Part shown: positions 36,711 to 45,543 of the stretch, piece by piece
Layout: each line of letters opens with the position of its first letter
How positions within the stretch are numbered: the stretch's first letter is position 1
NCBI GenBank assembly: GCA_003133225.1
Contig: PKWL01000095.1
Location: 1 to 64,000 of the forward strand
DNA from: Janthinobacterium sp.
GTDB taxonomy: Bacteria; Pseudomonadota; Gammaproteobacteria; Burkholderiales; Burkholderiaceae_D
Reading direction: 5' to 3'
Length of the DNA: 64,000 nt
Program-made: the position numbers and the translations under genes
The notes under the pieces: generated by a model
Told to the model about the DNA's origin: nothing
Databases searched by the model: none
What the model saw: the letters and a program-made list of their open reading frames with translations, nothing else

Positions 36711-38290
36711 GCCGCGTCCGAAAATAGGTGGGCCAGCTCCGCGCCCAGCCGCTTGCGGTCGACTTTGCCGTTCGGATTGCGCGGCAGCGCCTCATCGCGC
36801 AGCTCGACCCATGCCGGCACCATGAAGCTGGGCAAAGCGGCCTTGCAGGCGGCGAGCAAAGTGGCCGCGTCCAGCGTCACGTTGGCGGCCGGGGTTGCCA
36901 AGAGCGCGATGGCCTGCCCCAGCAGCGGGTGCGGCACGCCGATGGCCGCCGCCTCTTCCACCAAGCCGCTGGCGTACACCACCTCCTCCACCTCGGTCGG
37001 GCTGATGCGGTAGCCTGACGTCTTGATCATGTCGTCGAAGCGGCCGATAAAATACAAGTAACCTTCCTCGTCGCAGCGCACAGTGTCGCCCGACCAGACG
37101 GCTAATTCCGCCAGCGGCAACCCAGGCGCGCGCGCCGGCAGCGCCCGGAAGCGTTCAGCCGTCTTTTCCACGTCGTTCCAGTAGCCAAGCGCGACCAGAG
37201 CGCCCCTGTGCACCAGCTCGCCAGGCTCGCCGGGCGCGCAGGGCGTGCCGTCCGGGCGCAGCACCAACACTTCCGCGTTGGGAATGGCTTTCCCGATCGA
37301 GCCGGGGCGCGCATCGACTAGCTCGGGCGCCAGATAGGTGGAACGGAACGCTTCCGTCAAACCATACATCAGATAAATAAGCGTATCCGGCAAGGCCCGG
37401 CGCAAGGCGGCAAGGGTCGGGCGCTGCAAGGCGCCGCCCGAATTGGTGATATAGCGCAGCCTGGTCGCATCTGGCCAGCTCAGCTGTGATAGCTGAATCC
37501 ACAGGGGCGGCACTGCCGCCAATCCGCTGATGCGTTCTCTTTCCACGGTCTCGATCACGTCGCGCAACAGCAGATGATTCATGAGCACGGCGCAAGCGCC
37601 CACCGCGAACGCCGTCGTCACCTGGCTCAAGCCGTAATCAAAACTGAGCGGCAACAGACATAAGATGCGGTCCTCGGACGTATTGTTCAGGTAGGCCGAC
37701 ACGCTGTGCGCGCCGGCCACCAGATTGCGGTGCGACAGCACCACCCCTTTGGGCTTGCCGGTGCTGCCCGACGTATACAGGATGGCGGCCATATCGCCGT
37801 CGATACGGCGCTGGCCGTTGCCAGTTAGCGGGCCCTTCATACACTCGCGCCAGGAGACCAAATGAAGGCCGGGCATGAGCGGCAGATCGCCGCTCGTGCC
37901 CACTACGATGACCGTATGCAGATCCGGACACGCCGCCAGAACGTCGCTGAGCAGATTCAAACGGGCGTGCGAAGTGACCAAGAGGCGCACATTGCAGTCG
38001 CTCATGATATAGGCGACCTGGTCCGGTTTAAGGAGAGGGTTGACCGGCACAAACACGGTCCCGGCCGCAGCCGCGCCAAACAGGGCGAGCACGCATTCCT
38101 CACGCTTTTCCAGATACACGGCCACCCGTTCGCCATGTCCTAGTCCCAGCGCCCGCAAGGCGCTGGCAAACAAGTCGACCATTTGTCCGAGCCCCGCATA
38201 GTCCAGTTGCACACCTTGATAGGACAAGGCCGGCGCGCTTGGCGTGCGCCGGGCCGACTCGAAAATGAAATCATGAATCAGTTGCGCCAT
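36707..38290 (-). CDS. Acyl-CoA ligase (AMP-forming), exosortase A-associated
   Basis: A 527-residue ANL-superfamily adenylating enzyme (TIGR03098 type). The core motifs are intact: AAILYTSGSTGKPKGVVLSH (P-loop), YLMYGLTEAF, SGDTVRCDEEGYLYFIGRFD, IKTSGYRISPTEVEEV and the catalytic C-terminal lysine in RNPNGKVDRKRL. It activates a carboxylate as acyl-AMP and may load it onto CoA or the acyl carrier protein encoded divergently at 38567. ATG at 38290 begins the conserved domain; upstream frame extension to 38329 is not needed. First gene of the coupled ligase-decarboxylase-AsnB operon. Controlled from the region with the FNR-type boxes. Confidence 0.92.
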   Translation of the reverse strand: MAQLIHDFIFESARRTPSAPALSYQGVQLDYAGLGQMVDLFASALRALGLGHGERVAVYLEKREECVLALFGAAAAGTVFVPVNPLLKPDQVAYIMSDCNVRLLVTSHARLNLLSDVLAACPDLHTVIVVGTSGDLPLMPGLHLVSWRECMKGPLTGNGQRRIDGDMAAILYTSGSTGKPKGVVLSHRNLVAGAHSVSAYLNNTSEDRILCLLPLSFDYGLSQVTTAFAVGACAVLMNHLLLRDVIETVERERISGLAAVPPLWIQLSQLSWPDATRLRYITNSGGALQRPTLAALRRALPDTLIYLMYGLTEAFRSTYLAPELVDARPGSIGKAIPNAEVLVLRPDGTPCAPGEPGELVHRGALVALGYWNDVEKTAERFRALPARAPGLPLAELAVWSGDTVRCDEEGYLYFIGRFDDMIKTSGYRISPTEVEEVVYASGLVEEAAAIGVPHPLLGQAIALLATPAANVTLDAATLLAACKAALPSFMVPAWVELRDEALPRNPNGKVDRKRLGAELAHLFSDAA

Positions 38291-38382
38291 GCTCTTCCCC
38301 CTGCTCGTGTGTGGGACGGCGCCGCGCACTGCTGCGCCCGTCTTACAGGTATCTATGATTGGGAAAAATGGGGTGTCTGTTC

Positions 38383-38396
38383 TTGATGTTAATCAA
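38383..38396. promoter_or_regulatory. FNR/Anr-type box in divergent promoter
   Basis: TTGATGTTAATCAA is an exact match to TTGAT-N4-ATCAA. It lies 93 bp upstream of the ligase start and about 170 bp upstream of the carrier-protein start. A second, one-mismatch copy follows 36 bp away. Confidence 0.6.
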
Positions 38397-38414
38397 TTAA
38401 TTATCAGCATGTCT

Positions 38415-38436
38415 AAGATTGATTGCGCTCAATCTT
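38415..38436. promoter_or_regulatory. Inverted repeat with near-FNR box
   Basis: Perfect 8-bp arms AAGATTGA and TCAATCTT around TTGCGC. Inside it, 38419-38432 reads TTGAT-N4-CTCAA, one base off the FNR/Anr pattern. It is a plausible operator for the divergent pair, though a specific regulator other than FNR cannot be excluded. Confidence 0.55.
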
Positions 38437-38566
38437 GGAAGGCCCGCGGCGGTGTCTAATGGGAAGCATTTGCGTAATCCTAGTTTGGAGCGCAGCGCCT
38501 CGCCTTCAGTCAAATAGCCGGCCGAGGCCGCCTTCAATCGACTATTTCCACGCCATGGAGCCAAAC

Positions 38567-38812
38567 ATGCCGCACCTCGAACAAGTCAGAACCATTTTGT
38601 CGGACACGCTTGGCATTGCTACGCTGCACCTCGATGCCAATTCGGCCCTGCTAGGCAGTGTGCCTGAACTCGATTCCATGGCCGTGATCGGGCTCATCAC
38701 GGCGCTCGAGCAGCATTACGGTTTTGAAGTGCGGGATGACGAAATCAATGCGAGGCATTTTTCCACGCTAGGTAGCTTGACGTCATTTGTGAGCGAAAAG
38801 CTGGCACAATGA
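38567..38812 (+). CDS. Acyl carrier protein, exosortase A-associated
   Basis: An 81-residue carrier protein. The phosphopantetheine site is Ser37 in PELDSMAVIGLI, with the usual helix II following, and the acidic helix pattern of an ACP fits. It would carry an acyl or aminoacyl group activated by the divergent ligase. GGAG lies six bases before the ATG at 38567; the upstream ATG at 38555 would overlap that ribosome site, and an open frame to 38423 is not family-like. It overlaps the next hydrolase (ATGA). First gene of the plus-strand half of the XrtA-associated module. Confidence 0.9.
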   Translation: MPHLEQVRTILSDTLGIATLHLDANSALLGSVPELDSMAVIGLITALEQHYGFEVRDDEINARHFSTLGSLTSFVSEKLAQ

Positions 38813-39636
38813 AGCGCGACGCCGACCCCGCCGCCCTGCCTTTTTTCCTGCCCGCGCGCCCGGGCCAGCGCTTCTGCCTGTTTCATGCGCCCAGCACCCG
38901 GCCGGCGCGGGGCGCCTTGCTGTATGTGCATCCATTTGCCGAGGAAATGAACAAAACCCGGCACCTGGCTTACCTTCAGGCGCGCGCCTTCGCCGCGCGC
39001 GGCTATGGCGTCCTGCAAATCGATCTGTACGGCTGCGGCGATAGCAGCGGTGACTTCGGCGAGGCGCGCTGGGCGATCTGGAAAGAGGATCTGGCGCTGG
39101 CCTGCGACTGGCTGGCGCAGCAGGTGGCCGCCCCGCTCGGGCTGTGGGGGCTGCGCCTTGGCGCCCTGCTGGCGCTCGACTTTGCCAGCGAGACGGCGCT
39201 GCCGCTCGAGCGCCTCATCCTGTGGCAACCGGTATTCAAGGGCCGCGCCTATCTGAACCAATTTCTGCGCCTGCGCCTAGCGAGCGACATCTTGTCTGAC
39301 GACCCGCGCGCCGGCAGCACGACGGCCGCACTACGCCGGGAGCTGGACGGCGCCACCCGTATTGAAGTGGGCGGCTACGAAGTGGCAGCCGAACTGGCGG
39401 CGGCCATCGACGGGCTGGACGGCGCGCTGCTGGCGCCGCGCGGCCCGGTCCATTGGTTCGAGCTGGCGCCAGCAGCTGGCGTGCCGCCGGCGGCGGCGCA
39501 CCAGGCCCAGCTCTGGCGCGACGCCGGGGTTGCCCTCTGCCTGCACGCCGTCCCCGGCGCGCCGTTTTGGGCCAGTGCCGAGATCGTCGAATGCCCGGCA
39601 TTGTTGACGGCCACCACGGCGCTATGCGCATGCTGA
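38809..39636 (+). CDS. Exosortase A-associated hydrolase 2 (alpha/beta fold)
   Basis: A 275-residue alpha/beta-hydrolase-fold protein (TIGR03101 type). It shows LYVHPFAEEMNKTRH, YGVLQIDLYGCGDSSG and the nucleophile-elbow position LWGLRLGALLALDF (near 119-132). At the elbow the usual Gly-x-Ser-x-Gly reads G-L-R-L-G, so the normal Ser nucleophile is replaced by Arg. It may be a non-catalytic partner or act differently. Linked by ATGA to the carrier protein and overlapping hydrolase 1 by 13 bp, which indicates tight coupling. Possibly removes or transfers the carrier-bound acyl group; substrate unknown. Confidence 0.88.
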   Translation: MKRDADPAALPFFLPARPGQRFCLFHAPSTRPARGALLYVHPFAEEMNKTRHLAYLQARAFAARGYGVLQIDLYGCGDSSGDFGEARWAIWKEDLALACDWLAQQVAAPLGLWGLRLGALLALDFASETALPLERLILWQPVFKGRAYLNQFLRLRLASDILSDDPRAGSTTAALRRELDGATRIEVGGYEVAAELAAAIDGLDGALLAPRGPVHWFELAPAAGVPPAAAHQAQLWRDAGVALCLHAVPGAPFWASAEIVECPALLTATTALCAC

Positions 39637-40460
39637 GCGAACAGCACGCCTTGCGTTTCAGCTGCCAGTCGTGCTCCTTGCAAGGTATCCTCAGCCTGCC
39701 GGCCACGCCGCAGGCGCGCGGCGTCTTGATTGTCACGGGCGGCCCTCAGTACCGGGCCGGCAGCCACCGCCAGTTCGCGCTGTTGGCCCAGCACCTGGCA
39801 GGCGCGGGCATCCCGGTACTGCGTTTCGACTATCGGGGCATGGGCGATAGCGAAGGCGAAGTGCGCACGTACGAGCATCTTGACGAAGATTTGCAAGCGG
39901 CGGTGGCAACGTTTTTCGATGCCGTGCCATGCCTACAGGAGCTCGTCATTTGGGGCCTGTGTGATGGGGCCGCGGCTGCCGCCTATTACGCCCATCAAGA
40001 AAGCCGGGTTTGCGGATTGATCTTGCTCAATCCGTGGGTGCGGACGGCGCCTGGCATCGCGCGCGCCACGCTGCGCCACTATTACCTGGCGCGCCTGTTT
40101 GACCGTGCATTCTGGCGCAAGCTGGCCAGCGGGCGCATCGCGCTAGGCGCTGCAGCCCGCTCGTTGCGGCAGTTGTCGGCCGCGGCGCGAGCGTCCCAAA
40201 GCAGCGCCGGCACGCCAGCGCAACGTCTGTACGACGCCTTGGCGCGTTTTCAGGGCCGCGTCCTCATCGTACTAAGCGGCGAGGACTTGACCGCCCGCGA
40301 ATTTGTTGACCTCCAACAAGGTTCCGCCGCATGGCGCACGCTGCTCGCCGCGCCCGCCGTGCAGCAGGTGCACGTGGCGCATGCCAATCATACGTTTTCG
40401 CGCCGCCTGTGGCGCGACCAAGTGGCTTTACTTTGCAGCGACTGGCTTGCCGCCGGGTAA
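39624..40460 (+). CDS. Exosortase A-associated hydrolase 1 (alpha/beta fold)
   Basis: A 278-residue alpha/beta-hydrolase protein (TIGR03100 type). Features are VLIVTGGPQYRAGSHRQFALLA, VLRFDYRGMGDSEG and the elbow IWGLCDGAAAAAYYA (near 111-125), where Cys replaces Ser in G-L-C-D-G; Cys nucleophiles at this place occur in dienelactone-hydrolase-like enzymes. Late residues HANHTFS may hold the catalytic His. ATG at 39624 or 39630 could be the start; both lie within hydrolase 2. It is the last gene of the plus-strand half and converges on prsR with only 33 bp between. Thioesterase or acyl-transfer activity is inference. Confidence 0.88.
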   Translation: MRMLSEQHALRFSCQSCSLQGILSLPATPQARGVLIVTGGPQYRAGSHRQFALLAQHLAGAGIPVLRFDYRGMGDSEGEVRTYEHLDEDLQAAVATFFDAVPCLQELVIWGLCDGAAAAAYYAHQESRVCGLILLNPWVRTAPGIARATLRHYYLARLFDRAFWRKLASGRIALGAAARSLRQLSAAARASQSSAGTPAQRLYDALARFQGRVLIVLSGEDLTAREFVDLQQGSAAWRTLLAAPAVQQVHVAHANHTFSRRLWRDQVALLCSDWLAAG

Positions 40461-40493
40461 TTCACAGCTCGCACCCTGGGGTTCAAGGCAGCG

Positions 40494-41840
40494 CTATTTG
40501 ATGCCGTGATGGTTCATCAAGTCGTACAGGGTGGGGCGGCTCACGCCCAGCATCTCGGCCGCCTTCAAGATGTTGCCATCGGCTCGGGCCAGGGCCCGCA
40601 CCATCACATTGTATTCGGCCGCATCGCGCGCTTGGCGCAAATTGACCCCCTCTTCCAGCGCCGGGGAATCGGGCAAGCCCAGGTCGTCCAGCCCGATCTG
40701 AGGCCCGTCCGACATGATCACCGCCCGTTTGATGCAGTTTTCCATTTCGCGCACGTTGCCCGGCCAAGCATACCCTTCGATCGAGGCCATCGCCTCCGGG
40801 CTAAAGTTAAGTGCCATGCGCCCTTCGCTGGCGCAAAACTTATTCTTGAAATGATGGGCCAGCAAGGCGCCGTCGCCGATCCGCTCGCGCAGCGGCGGAA
40901 TCATAAGGACGATCTCACTGAGGCGGTAAAACAGATCCTCGCGGAAGCGGCCGGCATCGGCCAGCGCCTTCAGGTTTTGATGGGTGGCGCACACGATGCG
41001 CACGTCGACTCCGATCTCGGTGCGCCCGCCGACGCGTTCAATTACGCGCTCTTGCAAGAAGCGTAGCAGCTTCGCTTGCAGCGCCATCGGCATATCGCCG
41101 ATCTCGTCGAGGAAAAAAGTGCCACCGTGCGCGAGCTCGATCTTGCCCAAGGTTTGCTTGGCGGCGCCAGTAAAAGCGCCCTTCTCGTACCCGAACAGCT
41201 CGCTCTCGAGCAGATTTTCCGGTATCGCAGCGCAATTGATGGCCACGAAACGCTTGTCATGGCGCGCGCTGAGCGCATGCAAGGCGCGCGCAATCAATTC
41301 CTTGCCACTACCCGAATCGCCCAGCAGCATCACGGTGGCAGACGACGGCGCCACTTTTTCAACGCTACGGCACAGCTTGAGCATGCCCGGGTCGCGACTG
41401 ACGATGCCCGCCAGCGGCGAATCAGCTTGTGTTTGCAGCATGCGCCGGTTTTCCTGTTGCATCGCGTGCAGGTAAAATGCGCGCTCAATGACCAGTCCCA
41501 GCATGTCGGCATCAAATGGTTTTTGATGGAAGTCGTAGGCGCCCATCCCGATCGCTTTCAAGGCATGCTTACGTTCTTGATTACCCGACAAGATGATGAC
41601 CTTGGTATCCGGTGCGCTGGCCAAGATCTGCTGCAAGGTGGCCAGCCCTTCGCTGGCGCCATCCGGGTCCGGCGGCAAGCCCAAATCCATGGTGACCACC
41701 GCCGGCTGATGGCGCCGCAACTGGGCCAACGCCGCATCGCGATCGTCCGCCACCACCACCTCGTAGGCATCGAAGCTCCAGCGTAATTGCTTTTGCAAGC
41801 CCGGGTCGTCCTCAATTACCAGCAACTTTTTTTTGCTCAT
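40494..41840 (-). CDS. prsR: PrsR sigma-54-dependent response regulator
   Basis: A 448-residue NtrC-type regulator. The receiver domain (about 4-118) has phospho-acceptor Asp52 in TMDLGLPPD; the AAA+ domain (about 145-380) has Walker A LGDSGSGKE (173-181), GAFTGA (221-226) and Walker B FFLDEIGDM; the C-terminus is a Fis-type helix-turn-helix (ILKAAEMLGVSRPTLYDLM). The intact GAFTGA loop means it can activate sigma-54 RNA polymerase. It is the PEP-CTERM-system regulator PrsR (TIGR02915 type), partner of PrsK. ATG at 41840 is used; TTG one codon upstream is not required. Separated from prsK by 251 bp on the same strand. Confidence 0.92.
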   Translation of the reverse strand: MSKKKLLVIEDDPGLQKQLRWSFDAYEVVVADDRDAALAQLRRHQPAVVTMDLGLPPDPDGASEGLATLQQILASAPDTKVIILSGNQERKHALKAIGMGAYDFHQKPFDADMLGLVIERAFYLHAMQQENRRMLQTQADSPLAGIVSRDPGMLKLCRSVEKVAPSSATVMLLGDSGSGKELIARALHALSARHDKRFVAINCAAIPENLLESELFGYEKGAFTGAAKQTLGKIELAHGGTFFLDEIGDMPMALQAKLLRFLQERVIERVGGRTEIGVDVRIVCATHQNLKALADAGRFREDLFYRLSEIVLMIPPLRERIGDGALLAHHFKNKFCASEGRMALNFSPEAMASIEGYAWPGNVREMENCIKRAVIMSDGPQIGLDDLGLPDSPALEEGVNLRQARDAAEYNVMVRALARADGNILKAAEMLGVSRPTLYDLMNHHGIK

Positions 41841-42091
41841 CAATATGGCTCCAAGAAACCTCGACCAACAGCGGGGACAGGAAAAAGAGCGCGCCCATGC
41901 GCTCTGACAGCCCCGTGCTTAGAACGCCCGCCAAGGCCGATCATTTTCGCCTTGCGCCGGCGGCCTGCGGCGCTGACCGGCTGGCCCAAGGGAGCAGGCG
42001 GGACCCGTTCGAAATGGAGGCGAGCAGCGCTTGTGTGCATGAGCGGTTCAACCTGCGCCGGGGAATACAGCTTTCCTTTATGCCCTTTCCT

Positions 42092-44161
42092 TTATGCCGT
42101 TACGCGCCCGTTTGCAGTTAGTTCCGTGTGTAGCGGCAAAATCACCCGGAAAGTGGTGCCGACTGCCTGCTCGCTGACCACCTCTAGTTGCCCGCCCACT
42201 TCGCGGATATATTCGCGGCTTTCGAACACGCCGATGCCCATGCCGGCCGTCTTGGTCGACTCAAACGGCTTGAACAGGCGTTCGCGAATGAATGCTTCGC
42301 TCATGCCCTGCCCGCTATCGTTTAGTTCCACCACGGCCGAGTGTTCCCGGCGCAGCAAGCGCACCAGCACGCGCCCGTCCAATGCGGTGGCCTCGATGGC
42401 ATTTTGGATCAGATGCCCGAGGACCCGTTCCAGCCGCGTCCAGTTGGCCAGCACCGTTAGCCCAGCATCCTCGATTTCCAGAACGGGCGCCGGTCTGGCC
42501 GCCGCTTTGGCCAGCACGGCCTGGGTCAGCAGCTGGTCGATGCGCAAGGGCACCGCCAATTCTTGCGCTTCGCCGCGGCTGAGCTTTTGCAAGAGCAAAG
42601 TCATTTTTTTCACGGAATGGTCAAGCGTGCACAGCATGTCGTTCTGGAATTCCGGATTGGCCTTGTGTTTTTCCGCGTTCGTCAACAGCAAAGACAACTG
42701 GAACACCAAGTTCTTCAAATCATGGACAATGAAAGTGGACATGCGGTTAAACGATTCGAACTGGCGTGCCACCATCAGCGAGTCGGCGGATTCGCGGTGT
42801 GCCAGGTAACTGGCAGCTTGGCTGCCGGCGATCTTTAGCAAGTCCGTCACTTCCCAATTCAAGCTCATTTTCGTGCGCGGACGCGCTAGGGCGACAAAGC
42901 CGAACAGCCGGCCATGCAGTATCAGCGGCACTACCAGCCACATCTGCGGCAAGGCGCGCAGCCATTCTGGCAGGCGCAGATGGGAATACAGGGCCGGATG
43001 CGACATGCATTCTGGCACGTCGATCACCCACTGTTTCGATTCCAAAAACTGGCACAAGGCGTCGGCCACGGGCTCCACCGCGACCTGCGGCGCCAAATTC
43101 CAGCTTGCCACGGGTTCGCAACGACCGCGTTCGCGCAAGATCCACAGGGCCCCAGCCGGGCTCTCGACTAGCTCGGCAACGGCGGCGACGGTGCGCTCGC
43201 CAAGTGCCGGCCCCCCTTCCGAGAGCTTGCGCGTGAAACGCAGCCATTCTTGCCGGTAATCGAAAATGGCGTTATAGAAGTGCTTGTTGATGAAGACCTT
43301 GAGCTTGGCGCGCAGCGCGCCGGAGAAAAGAACGCCGGCTAAGACGATCACCGCACCGAACAAATAAACCAGCTGCATGACCGGGCCCCAGGCCCCACCA
43401 AAATAACGGATGTAATACGCGCTCGATGCCATCGCCACCAGGTAAATTGCCGAGCCAACTAACGCCGCCGAGCGGAACACGATTTGGCGCGACAGCGACA
43501 GCCCCAGCGCCCAGGATGGATTGCGCGCGGCCGACACGGCCAGCAAGGGCGCCATGAGCGCGACGACGATGCCGCGCGCCGCCCAAATTTCCTGATTAAC
43601 GTAGCGAAACAACAGCGCGTCGCTATACAGGTAAAAATCATAGGCAAACAACCCACCGATGCCGAGGCAGGCAAATTTGATGCCCCAGCGCTCGCGCGCC
43701 GGCGTATTCGAGTACAGTTGCTCTACGAGCAGCATGCCGAGCATGGCGAACATGAGGCGGACGCCGATGATACTCACCCGTGCCGCTAACGCGAACGGGG
43801 CCGTGTCGGCCAGCGCGCTCGCCACCAACTCGATGCCCGACAGCGCAGCGATGGCGGCCATCCACACTCGCAAACGGCGGCGCGGGGGCTCTAGCAACAG
43901 CAGCAAAAATATGATCCAAGTTCCCGTGCGAAGAATTTCCAGCACATCGGCGAGGAAGGCAACGGGGCGGCCCCAGGTGGCAAGGCCAATGGCGCCGGTG
44001 GCCCAAAAGCCCGTTAGCACACAGGCCACGCTAAGCGCTCGGGCATGGCGCCGAGACCGCCAATTACTCAGCAGCAGCAAGGATAAAATGAGGAAGGTAA
44101 TCGACGCCAGTCCGTAACTGAATGCGGCAATATCGGAAGGCGACAAGTCCGTCCTGATCAT
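42092..44161 (-). CDS. prsK: PrsK sensor histidine kinase of XrtA system
   Basis: A 689-residue membrane kinase (TIGR02916 type). The N-terminal 270 residues hold about eight membrane helices, then a GAF-like domain (about 310-450), a dimerisation/phosphoacceptor segment with His in FIVHDLKNLVFQLSLLL (near 480) and an HATPase_c domain with N box HLIQNAIEATAL, G1 ELNDSGQGMS and G2 GMGIGVFESREYI. It likely phosphorylates PrsR. The nature of the signal is unknown; the membrane region suggests an envelope or glycan-related cue. Its ATG overlaps the sugar transferase stop (ATGA), so it is co-expressed with that gene; prsR follows. Confidence 0.92.
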   Translation of the reverse strand: MIRTDLSPSDIAAFSYGLASITFLILSLLLLSNWRSRRHARALSVACVLTGFWATGAIGLATWGRPVAFLADVLEILRTGTWIIFLLLLLEPPRRRLRVWMAAIAALSGIELVASALADTAPFALAARVSIIGVRLMFAMLGMLLVEQLYSNTPARERWGIKFACLGIGGLFAYDFYLYSDALLFRYVNQEIWAARGIVVALMAPLLAVSAARNPSWALGLSLSRQIVFRSAALVGSAIYLVAMASSAYYIRYFGGAWGPVMQLVYLFGAVIVLAGVLFSGALRAKLKVFINKHFYNAIFDYRQEWLRFTRKLSEGGPALGERTVAAVAELVESPAGALWILRERGRCEPVASWNLAPQVAVEPVADALCQFLESKQWVIDVPECMSHPALYSHLRLPEWLRALPQMWLVVPLILHGRLFGFVALARPRTKMSLNWEVTDLLKIAGSQAASYLAHRESADSLMVARQFESFNRMSTFIVHDLKNLVFQLSLLLTNAEKHKANPEFQNDMLCTLDHSVKKMTLLLQKLSRGEAQELAVPLRIDQLLTQAVLAKAAARPAPVLEIEDAGLTVLANWTRLERVLGHLIQNAIEATALDGRVLVRLLRREHSAVVELNDSGQGMSEAFIRERLFKPFESTKTAGMGIGVFESREYIREVGGQLEVVSEQAVGTTFRVILPLHTELTANGRVTA

Positions 44162-45543
44162 CGGGCGCCCTTGCGGAACAAGACCACCTGCACCGTGTCA
44201 ATTAGGATCAGCAAGTCGAGGAACAGGCTGTTGTTTTTGACATAGTACAAATCGTATTGCAGCTTGCACACCGCGTCGTTTTCCGTGGCGCCGTACTGAT
44301 AACGCACTTGGGCCAGGCCGGTGATGCCAGGTTTGATGCTGTGGCGCACGTCGTAATACGCCACGTTGACGCTCAACTGATCGACGAAAAAAGCCCGTTC
44401 CGGACGCGGCCCGACAAAGCTCATCTCGCCCTTGAATACATTGAGCAATTGCGGCAATTCATCGATGCGCAATTTGCGGATGATGTGGCCAACCCTGGTC
44501 ACGCGCGGGTCGTCGCTGCTGGCCCATTTGGGCAGGCCGTCTTGCTCCGCATCGCTACCCATGCTGCGAAACTTGAGCACCTTGAAGATTCGGCCCTCTT
44601 TGCCGACCCGTTCCTGCTGATAGAAAATCGGGCCGCCGTCCTCCAACCTGATCCACAGTGCCGTCACGAGCATGACCGGCAAACCCGCCATAAAGATCGC
44701 CGCACTAGCGGCCAAATCGAAGGCGCGCTTGACAGCGGCACGCCAAAAGCTTTGATCGAAGCCGCCGCCGAAAATCAAGTAACTCGGTTGCAACGAGTCG
44801 ATGCGGATCTGGCATGCCTCGCGCTCGAAAAACGTCGCCGCATCGATCACTTTGACACCGCCGAGGGCGCATTCAAGCAATTGGCGGATCGGGAAAGCGC
44901 CATTGCGGCGGTCGACGACCGACACGACGATCTCGTTTACGTCGTATTTGCGGGCCAGGGCAAGCAAGGACGAACCGGCCGGCAGCAGCACCGACTTCGG
45001 CACGCAGCATTCCTCGCCGGCCACCTCGACACAGCCGACGACATTGAAGCGGTGAAAGCCGAGTTTGCTGGCCGCCAGGTCGACGCATTCCTTGGCCAGA
45101 GCGCCCCCGCCGATCAAGATCAAGCGCCCGTCTAACATGGCCATGCGGGCCGACTTGAATACGATCAGGCGGTTGATCAGCACGCCGACCGCTCCCAACA
45201 CAACGATCAAGCTACTGACGCCGCGCCCGAAATGGATGGCCGGCACCACTTCGATGAGAACACTGAGCAATGCAAACCCCAGCACAAACGAGGGCGTAAT
45301 GCGCAGCAGCATATTTTTGATATCTTCTTTGGAACTATGTTGGTACATGCCAAGTGCGCTCATGCTAAACACCATGACCAAGGCAAATGCCAGCGACGAT
45401 AGGTAGATGTTGTTCATCGGCAAAGTCTGATCGGCAAGCCAGATGAACGAGGTCAAGGCCGCTAATAAGAGCAAAAAAAGAGCCTCTAGCAGCAGCAAAA
45501 CGAAGGCCATTTTCGACACATAATGGTTGAAAATTCTGATCAC
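44158..45543 (-). CDS. EpsB-type initiating sugar transferase, XrtA-associated
   Basis: A 461-residue polyisoprenyl-phosphate hexose-1-phosphate transferase (TIGR03013 type). Four to five N-terminal membrane helices (about 12-130), a CoA-binding-like Rossmann region (about 138-255, RLILIGGGALAKECVDLA) and the bacterial sugar-transferase catalytic domain with VKRAFDLAASAAIFM, KVLKFRSMGSDAEQDG, LRIDELPQLLNVFKGEMSFVGPRPE and the DxxxxxGITGLAQV-like end KPGITGLAQVRY. It would start the exopolysaccharide on undecaprenyl phosphate. The start is GTG at 45543 because AGGAG lies five bases upstream. The stop overlaps prsK (ATGA). Confidence 0.93.
   Translation of the reverse strand: MIRIFNHYVSKMAFVLLLLEALFLLLLAALTSFIWLADQTLPMNNIYLSSLAFALVMVFSMSALGMYQHSSKEDIKNMLLRITPSFVLGFALLSVLIEVVPAIHFGRGVSSLIVVLGAVGVLINRLIVFKSARMAMLDGRLILIGGGALAKECVDLAASKLGFHRFNVVGCVEVAGEECCVPKSVLLPAGSSLLALARKYDVNEIVVSVVDRRNGAFPIRQLLECALGGVKVIDAATFFEREACQIRIDSLQPSYLIFGGGFDQSFWRAAVKRAFDLAASAAIFMAGLPVMLVTALWIRLEDGGPIFYQQERVGKEGRIFKVLKFRSMGSDAEQDGLPKWASSDDPRVTRVGHIIRKLRIDELPQLLNVFKGEMSFVGPRPERAFFVDQLSVNVAYYDVRHSIKPGITGLAQVRYQYGATENDAVCKLQYDLYYVKNNSLFLDLLILIDTVQVVLFRKGAR

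Noticed and set aside
38460-38480. Sigma-54-like TGG...TTGC upstream of the carrier protein
   Set aside because: The spacing is one base short of the -24/-12 rule, so I do not call it.
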